A stretch of DNA of 35,461 nucleotides. Origin: Nitrososphaerales archaeon. Lineage in GTDB: Archaea > Thermoproteota > Nitrososphaeria > Nitrososphaerales > CADDZS01. The notes beneath the pieces were generated by a model. It was not told where the DNA came from, did no database searches, and saw only the letters and a program-made list of their open reading frames with translations. Shown piece by piece: positions 14,322-22,499 of the stretch (its first letter is position 1; each line of letters begins with the position of its first letter). Location of the stretch: the NCBI GenBank assembly GCA_030036955.1, contig JASHSF010000245.1:1-35461 (forward strand), read 5' to 3'. Both the position numbers and the translations under genes were made by a program.

Positions 14322-15173
14322 ATGCGCCAAATCGGTATTCATGTATCAATCGCAAAGCAAATTGATTTTGCCGTAGATCGTGCAATCGAGGTTGCCTGCA
14401 ATAGAACGTTTCAAATCTTTACCTCGAGTCCGAGGCGCTGGGCAGCGAAAGAATTGGACAAAAACCAAGCTTCTGCCTTTCTGGAAAAAGCTCGATCAGC
14501 AGATTTTCGGCCATTCGCGCATATGCCATACATGCCGAACATTGCCTCCCCCAACAGGAGCTTCCACACCCAATCCGTAGAAGTCCTGATCCGGGAAATT
14601 CGGCGGTGTTCCATTTTAGGAATTTCGGATATTGTGGTCCACTTTGGGAGCCACCAAGGTTCTTCTATTGCGGAGGGGCACGAGAGAGTTATCTCCGCAT
14701 GCAGAACGGCCATTGAAAAAACAGATCGGCTGAAGGTTAGGATCCTTTTGGAAACTTCCGCCGGGACAAGAAACAGCGTTGGATCAAAGTTTGAGTACGT
14801 CGCAAGTGTTCTTGATAAGATAGGTGACAAGAATCGAACGGGAGCGTGTTTTGACACGTGTCATGTCTTCGCCTCTGGATATGATCTCAAAACCCCTGAG
14901 GCTTCCGCAAAGACGATCGATGACTTTGATGAAATTGTAGGACTCGATAGATTGTATCTGATTCACGTTAACGACTCGAAATCTGATTTAGGGCAAGCAA
15001 GCGACAGACACGAGCATATTGGTTTCGGAAAAATAGGCGACGCTGGTTTTCGGGCCATATTCTCAAACAAAAAGATTCGGGAGATTCCACTTGTGCTGGA
15101 AACGCCGATCGATGAGAGGCGCGGTGACAAAGAGAACGTGGCGCATGCAAAGTCGTTGCTGCCTAAAAGTTGA
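14322..15173 (+). CDS. nfo: Endonuclease IV (AP endonuclease)
   Basis: TIM-barrel, zinc-dependent enzyme of base-excision repair that cuts DNA 5' of abasic sites. Family motifs in order: GIHVSIAKQID at the N terminus, HMPYMPNIASP, VVHFGSHQG (metal His), LLETSAG (metal Glu), ACFDTCHVFASGYD (Asp and His ligands), VNDSK and DRHEHIGFGKIG, and PLVLETP near the end. All metal-binding positions expected for the family appear present. The ATG at 14322 begins directly with the conserved strand; a TTG at 14313 would add three residues. It converges with the RuvX-like gene, 4 bases apart. Confidence 0.93.
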   Translation: MRQIGIHVSIAKQIDFAVDRAIEVACNRTFQIFTSSPRRWAAKELDKNQASAFLEKARSADFRPFAHMPYMPNIASPNRSFHTQSVEVLIREIRRCSILGISDIVVHFGSHQGSSIAEGHERVISACRTAIEKTDRLKVRILLETSAGTRNSVGSKFEYVASVLDKIGDKNRTGACFDTCHVFASGYDLKTPEASAKTIDDFDEIVGLDRLYLIHVNDSKSDLGQASDRHEHIGFGKIGDAGFRAIFSNKKIREIPLVLETPIDERRGDKENVAHAKSLLPKS

Positions 15174-15177
15174 TCGT

Positions 15178-15870
15178 TTAAGGAACGTAGTCGTGTCCAT
15201 CTCTGAATGCTATTAGTCGAGCAGCTTGCTGATCTCTTGTACCGGAGCGGCCTCTGTTGGCGTTTAAAGAAGAAGTACCTCGCTCGTCAACAAGCTTGAT
15301 ACGGATGTCTCTTTTTCCGTAGAGCTTTTCCAAATCAGAAGCGATTTGAACGGCTAGCTTTGGGATTCCGGCGCCGATTTTGATAGTTTTCCTGATATCT
15401 GGTGCATTGTCTAACAATTTGCCAACTCGCTCTACAGCATCTTCTACGGAAGTAACTACAATACTTTCAATCTCCAGTTCATTTATGTAAGCTGCCATTC
15501 CGATTCTTTTGCCAGGATCGATTCCAACTGTTAGGCGGTCATTATCTTTTTTGGGGGAAAGGATAGGAATAATCCTTTCGCGCAACAACCCGCTATCATT
15601 TCCCAGGTCCTCAATGCACATCACCTTTTGGGCTGCCAGTTGAAGCCTCTCTTTCCTAGTCGTAATGATCAGTTTGAGTGAATTATAGTCACTTGTGGAG
15701 TTGCGTTGAAAATTCAAGTTTTGACCGGCAGGGAAATTCCCTCCCATAATAACGTCGATATATGGAACACGGCTTCTTCGGAGTAAGGATGTAATTTGGT
15801 AATAGGATCTGCCGCTTTCGGTCGCTACGCCTACCTCAGGGTTCGGTATGTTTGCGCCTATGTTTCCCAC
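15178..15870 (-). CDS. RuvX/YqgF-like RNase H-fold protein
   Basis: A 230-residue protein. The C-terminal half (about 115-230) has the RNase H-fold resolvase pattern of the YqgF/RuvX group: LTVGIDPGKRIGMAAYI (first acidic residue), a middle IGAGIPKLAVQIASDLEKLYG segment, and LVDERGTSSLN, equivalent to the 'DERxTT' motif of YqgF. The N-terminal half (about 20-105) looks like a separate alpha/beta or winged-helix domain with many Arg/Lys. A nuclease or structural role in DNA or RNA processing is inferred, supported by neighbouring endonuclease IV. The start is GTG at 15870. Confidence 0.55.
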   Translation of the reverse strand: MGNIGANIPNPEVGVATESGRSYYQITSLLRRSRVPYIDVIMGGNFPAGQNLNFQRNSTSDYNSLKLIITTRKERLQLAAQKVMCIEDLGNDSGLLRERIIPILSPKKDNDRLTVGIDPGKRIGMAAYINELEIESIVVTSVEDAVERVGKLLDNAPDIRKTIKIGAGIPKLAVQIASDLEKLYGKRDIRIKLVDERGTSSLNANRGRSGTRDQQAARLIAFRDGHDYVP

Positions 15871-15980
15871 CGTGTGCCTATGTTGCGGTCTTACAATCAG
15901 TGCCCTCGGAATTTAAGTATTGAGACGAATGGGTTAACTGACACACATCCATATCCGAAATTTTTGACCATAATGTCTGG

Positions 15981-16715
15981 TTGAGTCAAAGTAATTATCT
16001 GAATCCGCTATATAACCAATGGGCAACCATTCGCATGTCAGCGATTAAAGAGCTTGCAGACGCTCTCCGGCAATTTCACACAGTCACTCTTTCCGCCGAT
16101 GATGCGTTTCTCAAGACGTTAACACTGTGGCTTTTGACGATGCATTTTCTAGCCTCAGGCGAATCAATCTATTACTTCGATTGCGATCTACAGTACTCTG
16201 GTTTGCTTGCTCAGCAATACGAAGGCAAATGTTACGAGGCATCTCTTCATTTATTCGCACCTGGAGAAAAAGACGTGCTCCAATCCCTTGTCACGCTTCT
16301 GTCTCTTCCCCAAGAAAAGGAAAGAGGAGTCATAGTGGTCGATTCGCTGAACATGTTGCAGGATTTGCTACGATCGAACGACTCTAAAGATGCAACAAAG
16401 GCAAACCACGAATTAGCTACGCTCCTCACTCTTCTGCAACAATTTGCCGAAAGAGGAAACAAATTACTCATTATCGCCAACTTGACCAGACCCCGGCCCG
16501 GCGCCGAGGGTTCTTCAATTTGGGAAAGGGATATCGCGGGAGGGAGAATCAGCCGAATGAAAAGCGACGCAATAATCTCTATCAAGTCCGCCGAAGAAAA
16601 TCAAGGAAGATCAATAATCTGTACGCTTGATCACCTAAACGAGAAACAGACGAGTCGCAACCTAAGGGAGGGTACGCGCTATTCTATCGAAATAGTGGAC
16701 GTTATTTCGAGTTGA
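15981..16715 (+). CDS. RecA-fold ATPase-like protein without a P-loop
   Basis: A 244-residue protein with the strand order of a RecA/RadA core. Seen: a Walker-B-like GVIVVDSLNML (about residues 111-121), a long helix, KLLIIANLTRPRPG resembling the 'QV.ARPD' strand of RadA, and a DAIISI-KSAEENQGR end like the RadA C-terminal hairpin. Where RadA has GxxxxGKT, this protein has TLSADDAFLKTLTL, so nucleotide binding is probably lost. It may be an inactive RadA/RadB paralogue that modulates recombination (inference). TTG 15981 is used; an in-frame ATG at 16036 is an alternative. Its 3' end overlaps the next convergent gene by 14 bases. Confidence 0.5.
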   Translation: MSQSNYLNPLYNQWATIRMSAIKELADALRQFHTVTLSADDAFLKTLTLWLLTMHFLASGESIYYFDCDLQYSGLLAQQYEGKCYEASLHLFAPGEKDVLQSLVTLLSLPQEKERGVIVVDSLNMLQDLLRSNDSKDATKANHELATLLTLLQQFAERGNKLLIIANLTRPRPGAEGSSIWERDIAGGRISRMKSDAIISIKSAEENQGRSIICTLDHLNEKQTSRNLREGTRYSIEIVDVISS

Positions 16716-17124
16716 GTATATAATATCCGAGAGTTACGGCGACGGATATCAACAGCATTCCAAAGATAAAGAACATCTCAGCAGACCTGGCTCTCATAGT
16801 CTGCCTTCCGCTCAGGAAAAGCGAATAGATTCCGATCGCCCCAACAATGTAGCCGAATAGGGAGATGAATGTTTCAACAGTGCTCTGAACCGAAGGATTA
16901 GGCACTATGACTTCAGAGTTGATTCCGGGTGTGCTCGCATTTGAGGCGGCATTGATAATGCCTGCTGCAAGCAGCAATAGAATAATGATGTATATCCACT
17001 CAATCCCCCGGCTTCGGATCGAAGACAGAGAGCTGGGATTTGAAATGGTGCGTCCAATTCCCGAACGCTTGAACCTGTCGTTGAGCTTATCGACAGTAAC
17101 CTGAAGGTTCTTCTTTATTCCCAT
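16702..17124 (-). CDS. Three-TM membrane protein, function unknown
   Basis: A 140-residue protein. A basic cytoplasmic N terminus (1-40, many Lys/Arg) precedes TM1 at about 42-60 (WIYIIILLLLAAGIINAA), a polar outside loop rich in Ser/Asn/Pro (60-82), TM2 at about 83-103 and TM3 at about 113-136. By the positive-inside rule the N terminus faces the cytoplasm. No family was recognised. It lies third in a minus-strand series after topA and the 80-residue zinc protein, so co-transcription is possible. Confidence 0.6.
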   Translation of the reverse strand: MGIKKNLQVTVDKLNDRFKRSGIGRTISNPSSLSSIRSRGIEWIYIIILLLLAAGIINAASNASTPGINSEVIVPNPSVQSTVETFISLFGYIVGAIGIYSLFLSGRQTMRARSAEMFFIFGMLLISVAVTLGYYILNSK

Positions 17125-17190
17125 TTGCGTCCCGACCGTGGTTGTATTTCTCTTCTTTCTGATTTTGTCTGATAAAGTTCAGCACTATCT

Positions 17191-17433
17191 TTATGATCCC
17201 GAGAGACTTAGTTTAAGCTCGAACTTGGCTACTTCCTTAATCCACTGTCCGCTTTCTTGAAGTTTCGAAATTGTGTCTAAATACCTTTCCCACTTAATTC
17301 CATCGAATGCAACAGTCCATCGGTGATACATTCGCCGCAGCTCTTTCAACGCCGTCTCATGCTCAATGCAATAGTTGGAACCTGGAATCCTCAATCTTGA
17401 ACATATCCCACAAGTTTCTCTTTGCTTCGCCAT
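17191..17433 (-). CDS. Small zinc-binding protein, function unknown
   Basis: An 80-residue protein starting one base after the topA stop codon, so almost certainly co-transcribed and perhaps translationally coupled. CGICSRLRIPGSNYCIEH (Cys8, Cys11, Cys22, His25) forms a likely zinc site. The rest is predicted helical with a conserved-looking WTVAFDGIKWERYLDTI segment. Tight linkage to topA suggests a role with nucleic acids, but this is inference. No named family was recognised. Confidence 0.6.
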   Translation of the reverse strand: MAKQRETCGICSRLRIPGSNYCIEHETALKELRRMYHRWTVAFDGIKWERYLDTISKLQESGQWIKEVAKFELKLSLSGS

Positions 17434-17434
17434 T

Positions 17435-19603
17435 TTATGATAGCCTCTTGTAACAGATTGGGTTTGGGCAAAGGACCCATGGCTTTGAATTAGCCGATTG
17501 AGAATAGCAAATTGAAATTATCGGCCATTTGCATTCTTCGCATGCTTTTCCCAAGGGCTTCAGAATTCCCTTTTGTGGTACGGGCGCGCTGGCCCGACAT
17601 CCCTTTGAATACCTCGAACAACCTATGAATCTCTTTCCACTTTTTTTCGAAACCACTATTCTCAGGTAACCAACTGAACAAACTGGGCACGCGCCCAAGC
17701 TTGATTGTTTTAGTCTCTGTAGGGGCCTGCTTCCTTTGGCGCTCGCAATGGGAGCGGCTTCTCCAAGCTCCAATCCTATGTCCATTCTCCCCGAGCGAAT
17801 TTTTTCGAGTCCCCCAACTATTGCAACCATCGATGATGCTATCACTTGTGAATCGGAAAGTACATTGTCGGCGATACGTTCGAGCTCGGATTCGAATTTT
17901 CTCGTAAGTTTCTCGGAGACGATTTCAGGGCAGTGTTCTTCCAAGCTTCTAACAAGCGAGAAAGCGACTTCGGCAGGGGCGAGATTTCCATTAGACAGAG
18001 TTTGTGTATATCCTCTCTGCTGCAAAATCAACATGATCTGCGACCGTGTAGCTTTTGTTCCGATCCCGGCAGATTCCATTTTCTTGAGCAGCGACGATTG
18101 ATTAAACCTGTTGGGAGGCGCTGTGAATTTCTTTCGCAGTTCCCGGGAGACTATCGAAATTATCTCTCCGATTTCCATGGGAGGAAGGAGTAGTTCTTGA
18201 GAGGGACAGTGCGGATAGACTTTCTTCCATCCCAGCTTGACGAGGCGAGCTCCTTCTGTTGTGAAAATCACTCCTCCCACCAGGAATTTCGCTGATATCC
18301 TTTCATCCTGAGCATCGTCGGCAAAAGCTGCTAAGAATTGCTCCACTATCAGCCCGTAGATTTTCGATTCTATTGGACTGAGATCCCGCTTTGGAAGCAA
18401 ACCGGTTGGAAAGATGGCAGGATGTGCAGGATCATCCTGAGGACCTTGTACAGGAGAGTTTGCGCGCTTGCTACCTTTTATTTGATTAACTAGGGCAACA
18501 TAATCGCCAGACCTAGACAAGTTGTCGATTATTTCTTTGTAATTTATCGACGGAGGAAGTTTCTGGCTATCAGTTCTGGGGTAGGAGATCAAGGCTTGCA
18601 GGTAAAGTCTTTCTGCAATTGCAAGGGTCTTTGCTGGGGGAAGTTTGGATATTCTGTATGCCTCTGACTGCAATTTTCCAGTATTGAATGGAAACGGCGG
18701 AGGGATTGAGACAATGCTCTTGCTAACATCCGTAACGGTTGCGAATTTATCGCCAGAAATTCTGTCGTAGAAGTCAAAAGCTGTTCTTTCCCTCTCAAAG
18801 CTGCCTTTTTCTGGAGACAATTCAAAAACTGTCCCAGCCTTTTCACACCTCACGACGATCTCCCAAGAAGGGATCGGGACGTGAGTGCGAATTTCGATTT
18901 CCCTATTTACTACGAAGGAAAGAGTTGGCGTTTGAACTCTTCCAACCGTCAAATTTCCATTTCGATTCGAATTTGACTTTCCTGCCTGATTCAAAGCTCT
19001 GGAGAAGTTAATGCCCCAGAGAAAATCCATTGCGTGCCTCGCTCGTCCCGCGGAAGTTAAATTGGGATTAAGAGGCTCAAGATTAGAAAACGAATGCCGT
19101 ATATCGGATTCTGTGAGCGTAGAAAATTTTGCTCTATAAGCGGATAGACCAGTCGAAATATTGCACGCGAACAAGAGAATATTCGAGCCGATCGTTTCCC
19201 CTTCGAGGTCGTAATCGCATGCGTGAATGAAGCAATTTGCACCTTTTGCAAGCTCTGAAAAGGTTCGGATCCGTCTAAAAGTTGAAGATTCAAAATTATT
19301 GCGTTGAAAACTCCCTCCGCCTGTTGCTCTTTTGAAACTCGGTTGAAGAGGTTGCCAGTGGAGATCGAATGTAGGATAGATCGTCCTCGAAGAGGAAGAT
19401 CCGAGTCCATAAAGATGCCCCGAAGCGGGACAGACTACGTAAGCTTGCCCTCCAAGGCCCTCATCTACAATGAAAATTCGCACCCCATTTTGTTGCACCT
19501 TTCTGAGGGGACCCAACGCAGACGCGATTCTCTCTGCTGCGTCGGGTTTCTCGGCAATGACGAGTTTGTAACCTGGCTGTGGAAATCCCGAGTGTGAATG
19601 CAT
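17435..19603 (-). CDS. topA: DNA topoisomerase, type IA
   Basis: Relaxes or decatenates DNA by single-strand passage. The TOPRIM domain starts at residue about 19 with LVIAEKPDAA (catalytic Glu) and carries ACDYDLEGE with the metal-binding acids. Further motifs are 'LTVGRVQTPTL' and 'GKLQSEAYRISKLPPAKTLAIAERLY', and the catalytic tyrosine lies in ISYPRTDSQ (about residue 347 counted from TTG 19621). 'GIGTKATRSQIM' follows. The C terminus has a zinc ribbon (CPVCSVGYL...GCSRYSKGC) and a second Cys set (CEECKW...CPNPIC). ATG 19603 is preferred: a TATA-like stretch near 19640 would start transcription after the in-frame TTG at 19621. Confidence 0.93.
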   Translation of the reverse strand: MHSHSGFPQPGYKLVIAEKPDAAERIASALGPLRKVQQNGVRIFIVDEGLGGQAYVVCPASGHLYGLGSSSSRTIYPTFDLHWQPLQPSFKRATGGGSFQRNNFESSTFRRIRTFSELAKGANCFIHACDYDLEGETIGSNILLFACNISTGLSAYRAKFSTLTESDIRHSFSNLEPLNPNLTSAGRARHAMDFLWGINFSRALNQAGKSNSNRNGNLTVGRVQTPTLSFVVNREIEIRTHVPIPSWEIVVRCEKAGTVFELSPEKGSFERERTAFDFYDRISGDKFATVTDVSKSIVSIPPPFPFNTGKLQSEAYRISKLPPAKTLAIAERLYLQALISYPRTDSQKLPPSINYKEIIDNLSRSGDYVALVNQIKGSKRANSPVQGPQDDPAHPAIFPTGLLPKRDLSPIESKIYGLIVEQFLAAFADDAQDERISAKFLVGGVIFTTEGARLVKLGWKKVYPHCPSQELLLPPMEIGEIISIVSRELRKKFTAPPNRFNQSSLLKKMESAGIGTKATRSQIMLILQQRGYTQTLSNGNLAPAEVAFSLVRSLEEHCPEIVSEKLTRKFESELERIADNVLSDSQVIASSMVAIVGGLEKIRSGRMDIGLELGEAAPIASAKGSRPLQRLKQSSLGACPVCSVGYLRIVVSKKSGKRFIGCSRYSKGCRASAPVPQKGILKPLGKACEECKWPIISICYSQSANSKPWVLCPNPICYKRLS

Positions 19604-19651
19604 CAATTTCAAGTGAAACAATCCGGCGGAAATACAATATACTCCATTGAG

Positions 19652-19677
19652 CTATGTCATGCCGTCATCGGACATAG
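19652..19677. promoter_or_regulatory. Inverted repeat between topA and the zinc-ribbon gene
   Basis: CTATGTC (19652-19658) and GACATAG (19671-19677) form a perfect 7-bp inverted repeat with a 12-base spacer. It lies next to the minus-strand TATA-like stretch of topA (about 19631-19645), in the divergent promoter region. Possible operator. Confidence 0.3.
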
Positions 19678-19716
19678 AGAAATGGTACAATTAAAGGAGA
19701 AAGATGAAACAAACAA

Positions 19717-19893
19717 ATGCCACTTGAAATTACATGCGGAAGCTGCGGAGCCTCGCTCTACAATGGCTATGAGCTAAAGACGGCAAAAGAGGTGCTCCGA
19801 ACAAATCAGAGTAAATGCAGAAACTGCGGAAAAGCCCTTTCTGATCACGATTATGCAATTGGTGTACTGCCATTCAAGATGGGAAACGAGTAG
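19717..19893 (+). CDS. Small zinc-ribbon protein (58 residues)
   Basis: A 58-residue reading frame with a complete zinc ribbon: CGSCG (Cys7, Cys10) and CRNCG (Cys34, Cys37) separated by a Lys/Glu/Leu-rich helix. Small proteins of this kind are common in Thaumarchaeota. A GGAG at 19696-19699 is 17 bases before its ATG. A nearer ATG at 19704 opens only a 7-codon frame ending at TGA, just inside this gene. A T5 run follows the stop codon. Function unknown. Confidence 0.6.
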   Translation: MPLEITCGSCGASLYNGYELKTAKEVLRTNQSKCRNCGKALSDHDYAIGVLPFKMGNE

Positions 19894-19912
19894 TTTTTGA
19901 GGACATGTTATC

Positions 19913-21106
19913 CTAAGCGATTGTTCCTATATTGACGTATTTAGATTGAAGCAGCCTTCCGGTGGTAAATCTCGAGAGGGCGAAATAAGAAGGATCAAAC
20001 GTGTGATTTGTGCTCCCCGCTGCAATCTCTGCGACCATCAAACCAAGAGCAGGGCACAATTTGAAACCATGCCCGCTCAAACCGACGCAGCAATAGACGT
20101 TTTCGAGACCCATTTCAGATAGCTCGTCCACGATAGGGTGCTGGTCCGGAGTCATGTCATACATTCCAATGTAGCTGGAGTGAAGAACTCCGTCCTTCAT
20201 GGCAGGAATTCTCCTAGATGCGGACTCTGCATAGAAGCTCAAAAACTCGAAGCTCACGTCGCTTGGGCAATTCTCCGGATCAATCTTTTTCTGATCTATC
20301 TTAGGATCTAGGCTACCAACCAGAAATAGTGATTTGCCCTCTGGCTTGTAGTACGTTTTGTTCTCAAGATCTGCGACTATTACTCGGACTCCTTCGTAAC
20401 CCTTTGGTCGCCTGAGAACAGCTACAGGGTGCGCACTCGCCCACATTGGTAAGGACGCGTCATGTTTTGTATTTCCAAGCAGCGAGTTTGTCCAGACATT
20501 TGTACACAGCACCGCTTTAGAGCAATGAATCGAACTCCCATCCACAAACTCAATAGAATGCATCCTGCCCGCGGCATCTAATTCCAATCTGCGCACCAAA
20601 GCACCAAAAATTTCTTCAGCTCCCAACTGTCTAGCTTTGCTAGCGTATGACGTAGCTACTCCGACGGAATCGGCATATCCACTTTCTGGTTCGAAGTCTA
20701 CAAAGTCAATTCCTGAGAAGTCCAGGTCGGGAAATCTTTCTGCCGCGGCTATTGGATCCAGGGATTCAGTCTTTACGCCCAATTTCGAGAGGCTTGATGA
20801 TATTCGCTCCATCCCATCCTTGAGGGAATGATCTCCGAGAAAGACCATTCCGGAATTTACAAATCCCGATTGACCTATTTTTCCAAAATTTCTTAGAACC
20901 CCTAGAGAATAAACAGCCATGCGAGCTACGATTTCGTTACTGTAGTGCGTACGCACTAGAGCTGTTGAGCGGGATGTCGTACCAGACGCAGGTTGTCCCA
21001 TGTCGACAAGCAACACCTTTCTTCCCATCTTTGCAAGGTGATAGGCCACGCTCGAGCCGGTTGAACCGGCCCCGATAACAGCAATTGGTTTGTCGGAATG
21101 ATCCAA
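19913..21106 (-). CDS. FAD-dependent amine/amino-acid oxidoreductase (DAO family)
   Basis: A 397-residue flavoenzyme of the D-amino-acid oxidase/sarcosine oxidase/glycine oxidase superfamily. Evidence: the N-terminal dinucleotide fold IAVIGAGSTGSSVAYHLA with GxGxxG, LLVDMG at the end of the second strand, 'GTTSRSTALVRTHY' after it, a central substrate domain, and the C-terminal FAD motif ENVYCCVGLSGHGFKLCPALG. It resembles sarcosine oxidase beta or D-amino-acid dehydrogenase subunits; the true substrate is unknown. The TTG at 21106 is the start. It lies on the same strand as and 205 bases after livM, which suggests that it works on a compound brought in by that importer (inference). Confidence 0.8.
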   Translation of the reverse strand: MDHSDKPIAVIGAGSTGSSVAYHLAKMGRKVLLVDMGQPASGTTSRSTALVRTHYSNEIVARMAVYSLGVLRNFGKIGQSGFVNSGMVFLGDHSLKDGMERISSSLSKLGVKTESLDPIAAAERFPDLDFSGIDFVDFEPESGYADSVGVATSYASKARQLGAEEIFGALVRRLELDAAGRMHSIEFVDGSSIHCSKAVLCTNVWTNSLLGNTKHDASLPMWASAHPVAVLRRPKGYEGVRVIVADLENKTYYKPEGKSLFLVGSLDPKIDQKKIDPENCPSDVSFEFLSFYAESASRRIPAMKDGVLHSSYIGMYDMTPDQHPIVDELSEMGLENVYCCVGLSGHGFKLCPALGLMVAEIAAGSTNHTFDPSYFALSRFTTGRLLQSKYVNIGTIA

Positions 21107-21107
21107 G

Positions 21108-21152
21108 ATCTAATCGCGCAATATATTTCTCGGAGATTAATCTCGATTAGAT
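21108..21152. promoter_or_regulatory. Operator-like repeats upstream of the DAO gene
   Basis: ATCTAATCG (21108-21116) and CGATTAGAT (21144-21152) are perfect 9-bp inverted arms. They frame an AT-rich TATA-like stretch (about 21118-21127) and a perfect 12-bp palindrome GAGATTAATCTC (21133-21144). The arrangement suggests binding by a dimeric regulator over the promoter. The remaining part of the gap up to 21311 shows no gene. Confidence 0.4.
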
Positions 21153-21311
21153 TGTTTTGAAAAGCGTGGCTAATAGTGAAAGAGGCAGAACCAATTATAG
21201 AAATCTCTTCGCAGTTCTTGTTTGTTACTCATCGAGGGTTCTTGATGACCATCTTATTCGAACGCAATCGTATTATTCCCAAGCACTGCTCTCGGGCGGC
21301 GTTCAAAGTGA

Positions 21312-22499
21312 TCAATCAGCCTTGCTGGGAGCGTGATCAGATCCCTCAGAATCTTCTACCGATGGTTTTTCGGTTTGATTCTGTAACTGCTTTTGACTAG
21401 CGGCCCCCTCTTTGTTTCTTACTAGCTGCAATATTTTTGCAAGATCATATTTCTTCAGAGTAAGGGTAGCTCTCTCAGATAGCAAGCCTTTGGGCCTCCA
21501 GTATAGAAACACGATAACCAGAACACCAATTGCGATAGGAGTAACTGCATTAAGATCGATCGGGAGTACAATATTGTGTGCCCCAACGTAAACTTGAACA
21601 TTGGTTATTATGTCATATATTCCTTCAAAGCTTATCGCGCCCAATAGGACGCCGTAATTATTTGCTGCACCTCCCAGGATAACAATAACAAAGGGGTAAA
21701 AGGTGTAAAATATTCTAGTAAAAGTCGTCGGGCTAATGTAGGCGGCTTGAATGACTACAAGTACGCCAGCGATTCCACTGATAGCAGAACCAACAATCAG
21801 AACATTTCTCCTTAATGTTGTATTGTTTTTGCCGAGTGCTTCAGCGGCTGCTTCGTTATCCCTCATCGCACGTAGGGTTCTGCCGAGCGGAGACCTTGCC
21901 ACTCTTTCGCAGTAAAGAAAAGTACCAAGCGCGAAGACCGCGAGTATTCCAAGCAACCAGACTTCCCTGAGCTCGGGCTGATTGCCGGTGAAGAACAGCA
22001 CGTCTGGTATGTTTATCCCATCTGTTCCGTCGGTTATAGGAGTATAGGACTGTGTAAAAATTAGGAAAAATTCGCCCGCAGCGAGAAGCAACATGCCGAG
22101 ATAATCTTCCCTCAGCCGGATAGCCGGATAGGATGCGAGAAAACCGAATAATGCGCCGATCAGACCCCCCGACACGACCATAAAAAGGAAAATTCCAAAA
22201 TTGAGCAACGGATCGTTGGCAAGAGCGGTACTCATCTGCCCGTGGAACAAAAATTGATCTGCGAGCAGAACCGTTGAATGTATGTTCAAAATATACGCCA
22301 TGAGATAGAACGAGAGCGAGCCAGCCATAAGCCCGCCTCCCGCTACGAAGAGAACTTTACCAAAGTTCGGAACACCTGCGTATCCAAATTCTAGGTTGAC
22401 TGTTAGAGCAATTATGAGATAAATGAGTGTGAAGGTACCGAAATCGATCAGAGTCGAGGTAATGTTAATTCCGTCGAATATTAAAATGGGGATGAGCAT
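21312..22499 (-). CDS. livM: Branched-chain amino acid type ABC transporter permease LivM
   Basis: A 395-residue inner permease of the LivM family, with about nine to ten TM helices. Typical features are the early FGYAGVPNFG segment (family 'GyaGl.slGh.af'), LREDYLGMLLLAAGEFF in the middle, and the ATPase-coupling RSPLGRTLRAMRDNEAAAEALG with the conserved EAA-like helix. A hydrophilic tail of about 50 residues (Gln/Ser/Glu-rich) extends beyond the last TM helix. It starts directly after the livH stop codon, so the two are one unit. Substrate specificity within the amino acid/amide group cannot be read from the sequence. Confidence 0.9.
   Translation of the reverse strand: MLIPILIFDGINITSTLIDFGTFTLIYLIIALTVNLEFGYAGVPNFGKVLFVAGGGLMAGSLSFYLMAYILNIHSTVLLADQFLFHGQMSTALANDPLLNFGIFLFMVVSGGLIGALFGFLASYPAIRLREDYLGMLLLAAGEFFLIFTQSYTPITDGTDGINIPDVLFFTGNQPELREVWLLGILAVFALGTFLYCERVARSPLGRTLRAMRDNEAAAEALGKNNTTLRRNVLIVGSAISGIAGVLVVIQAAYISPTTFTRIFYTFYPFVIVILGGAANNYGVLLGAISFEGIYDIITNVQVYVGAHNIVLPIDLNAVTPIAIGVLVIVFLYWRPKGLLSERATLTLKKYDLAKILQLVRNKEGAASQKQLQNQTEKPSVEDSEGSDHAPSKAD

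Noticed and set aside
21176-21400. 74-codon open frame on the plus strand upstream of the DAO gene
   Set aside because: Runs into the 3' end of livM on the opposite strand; no recognisable features.
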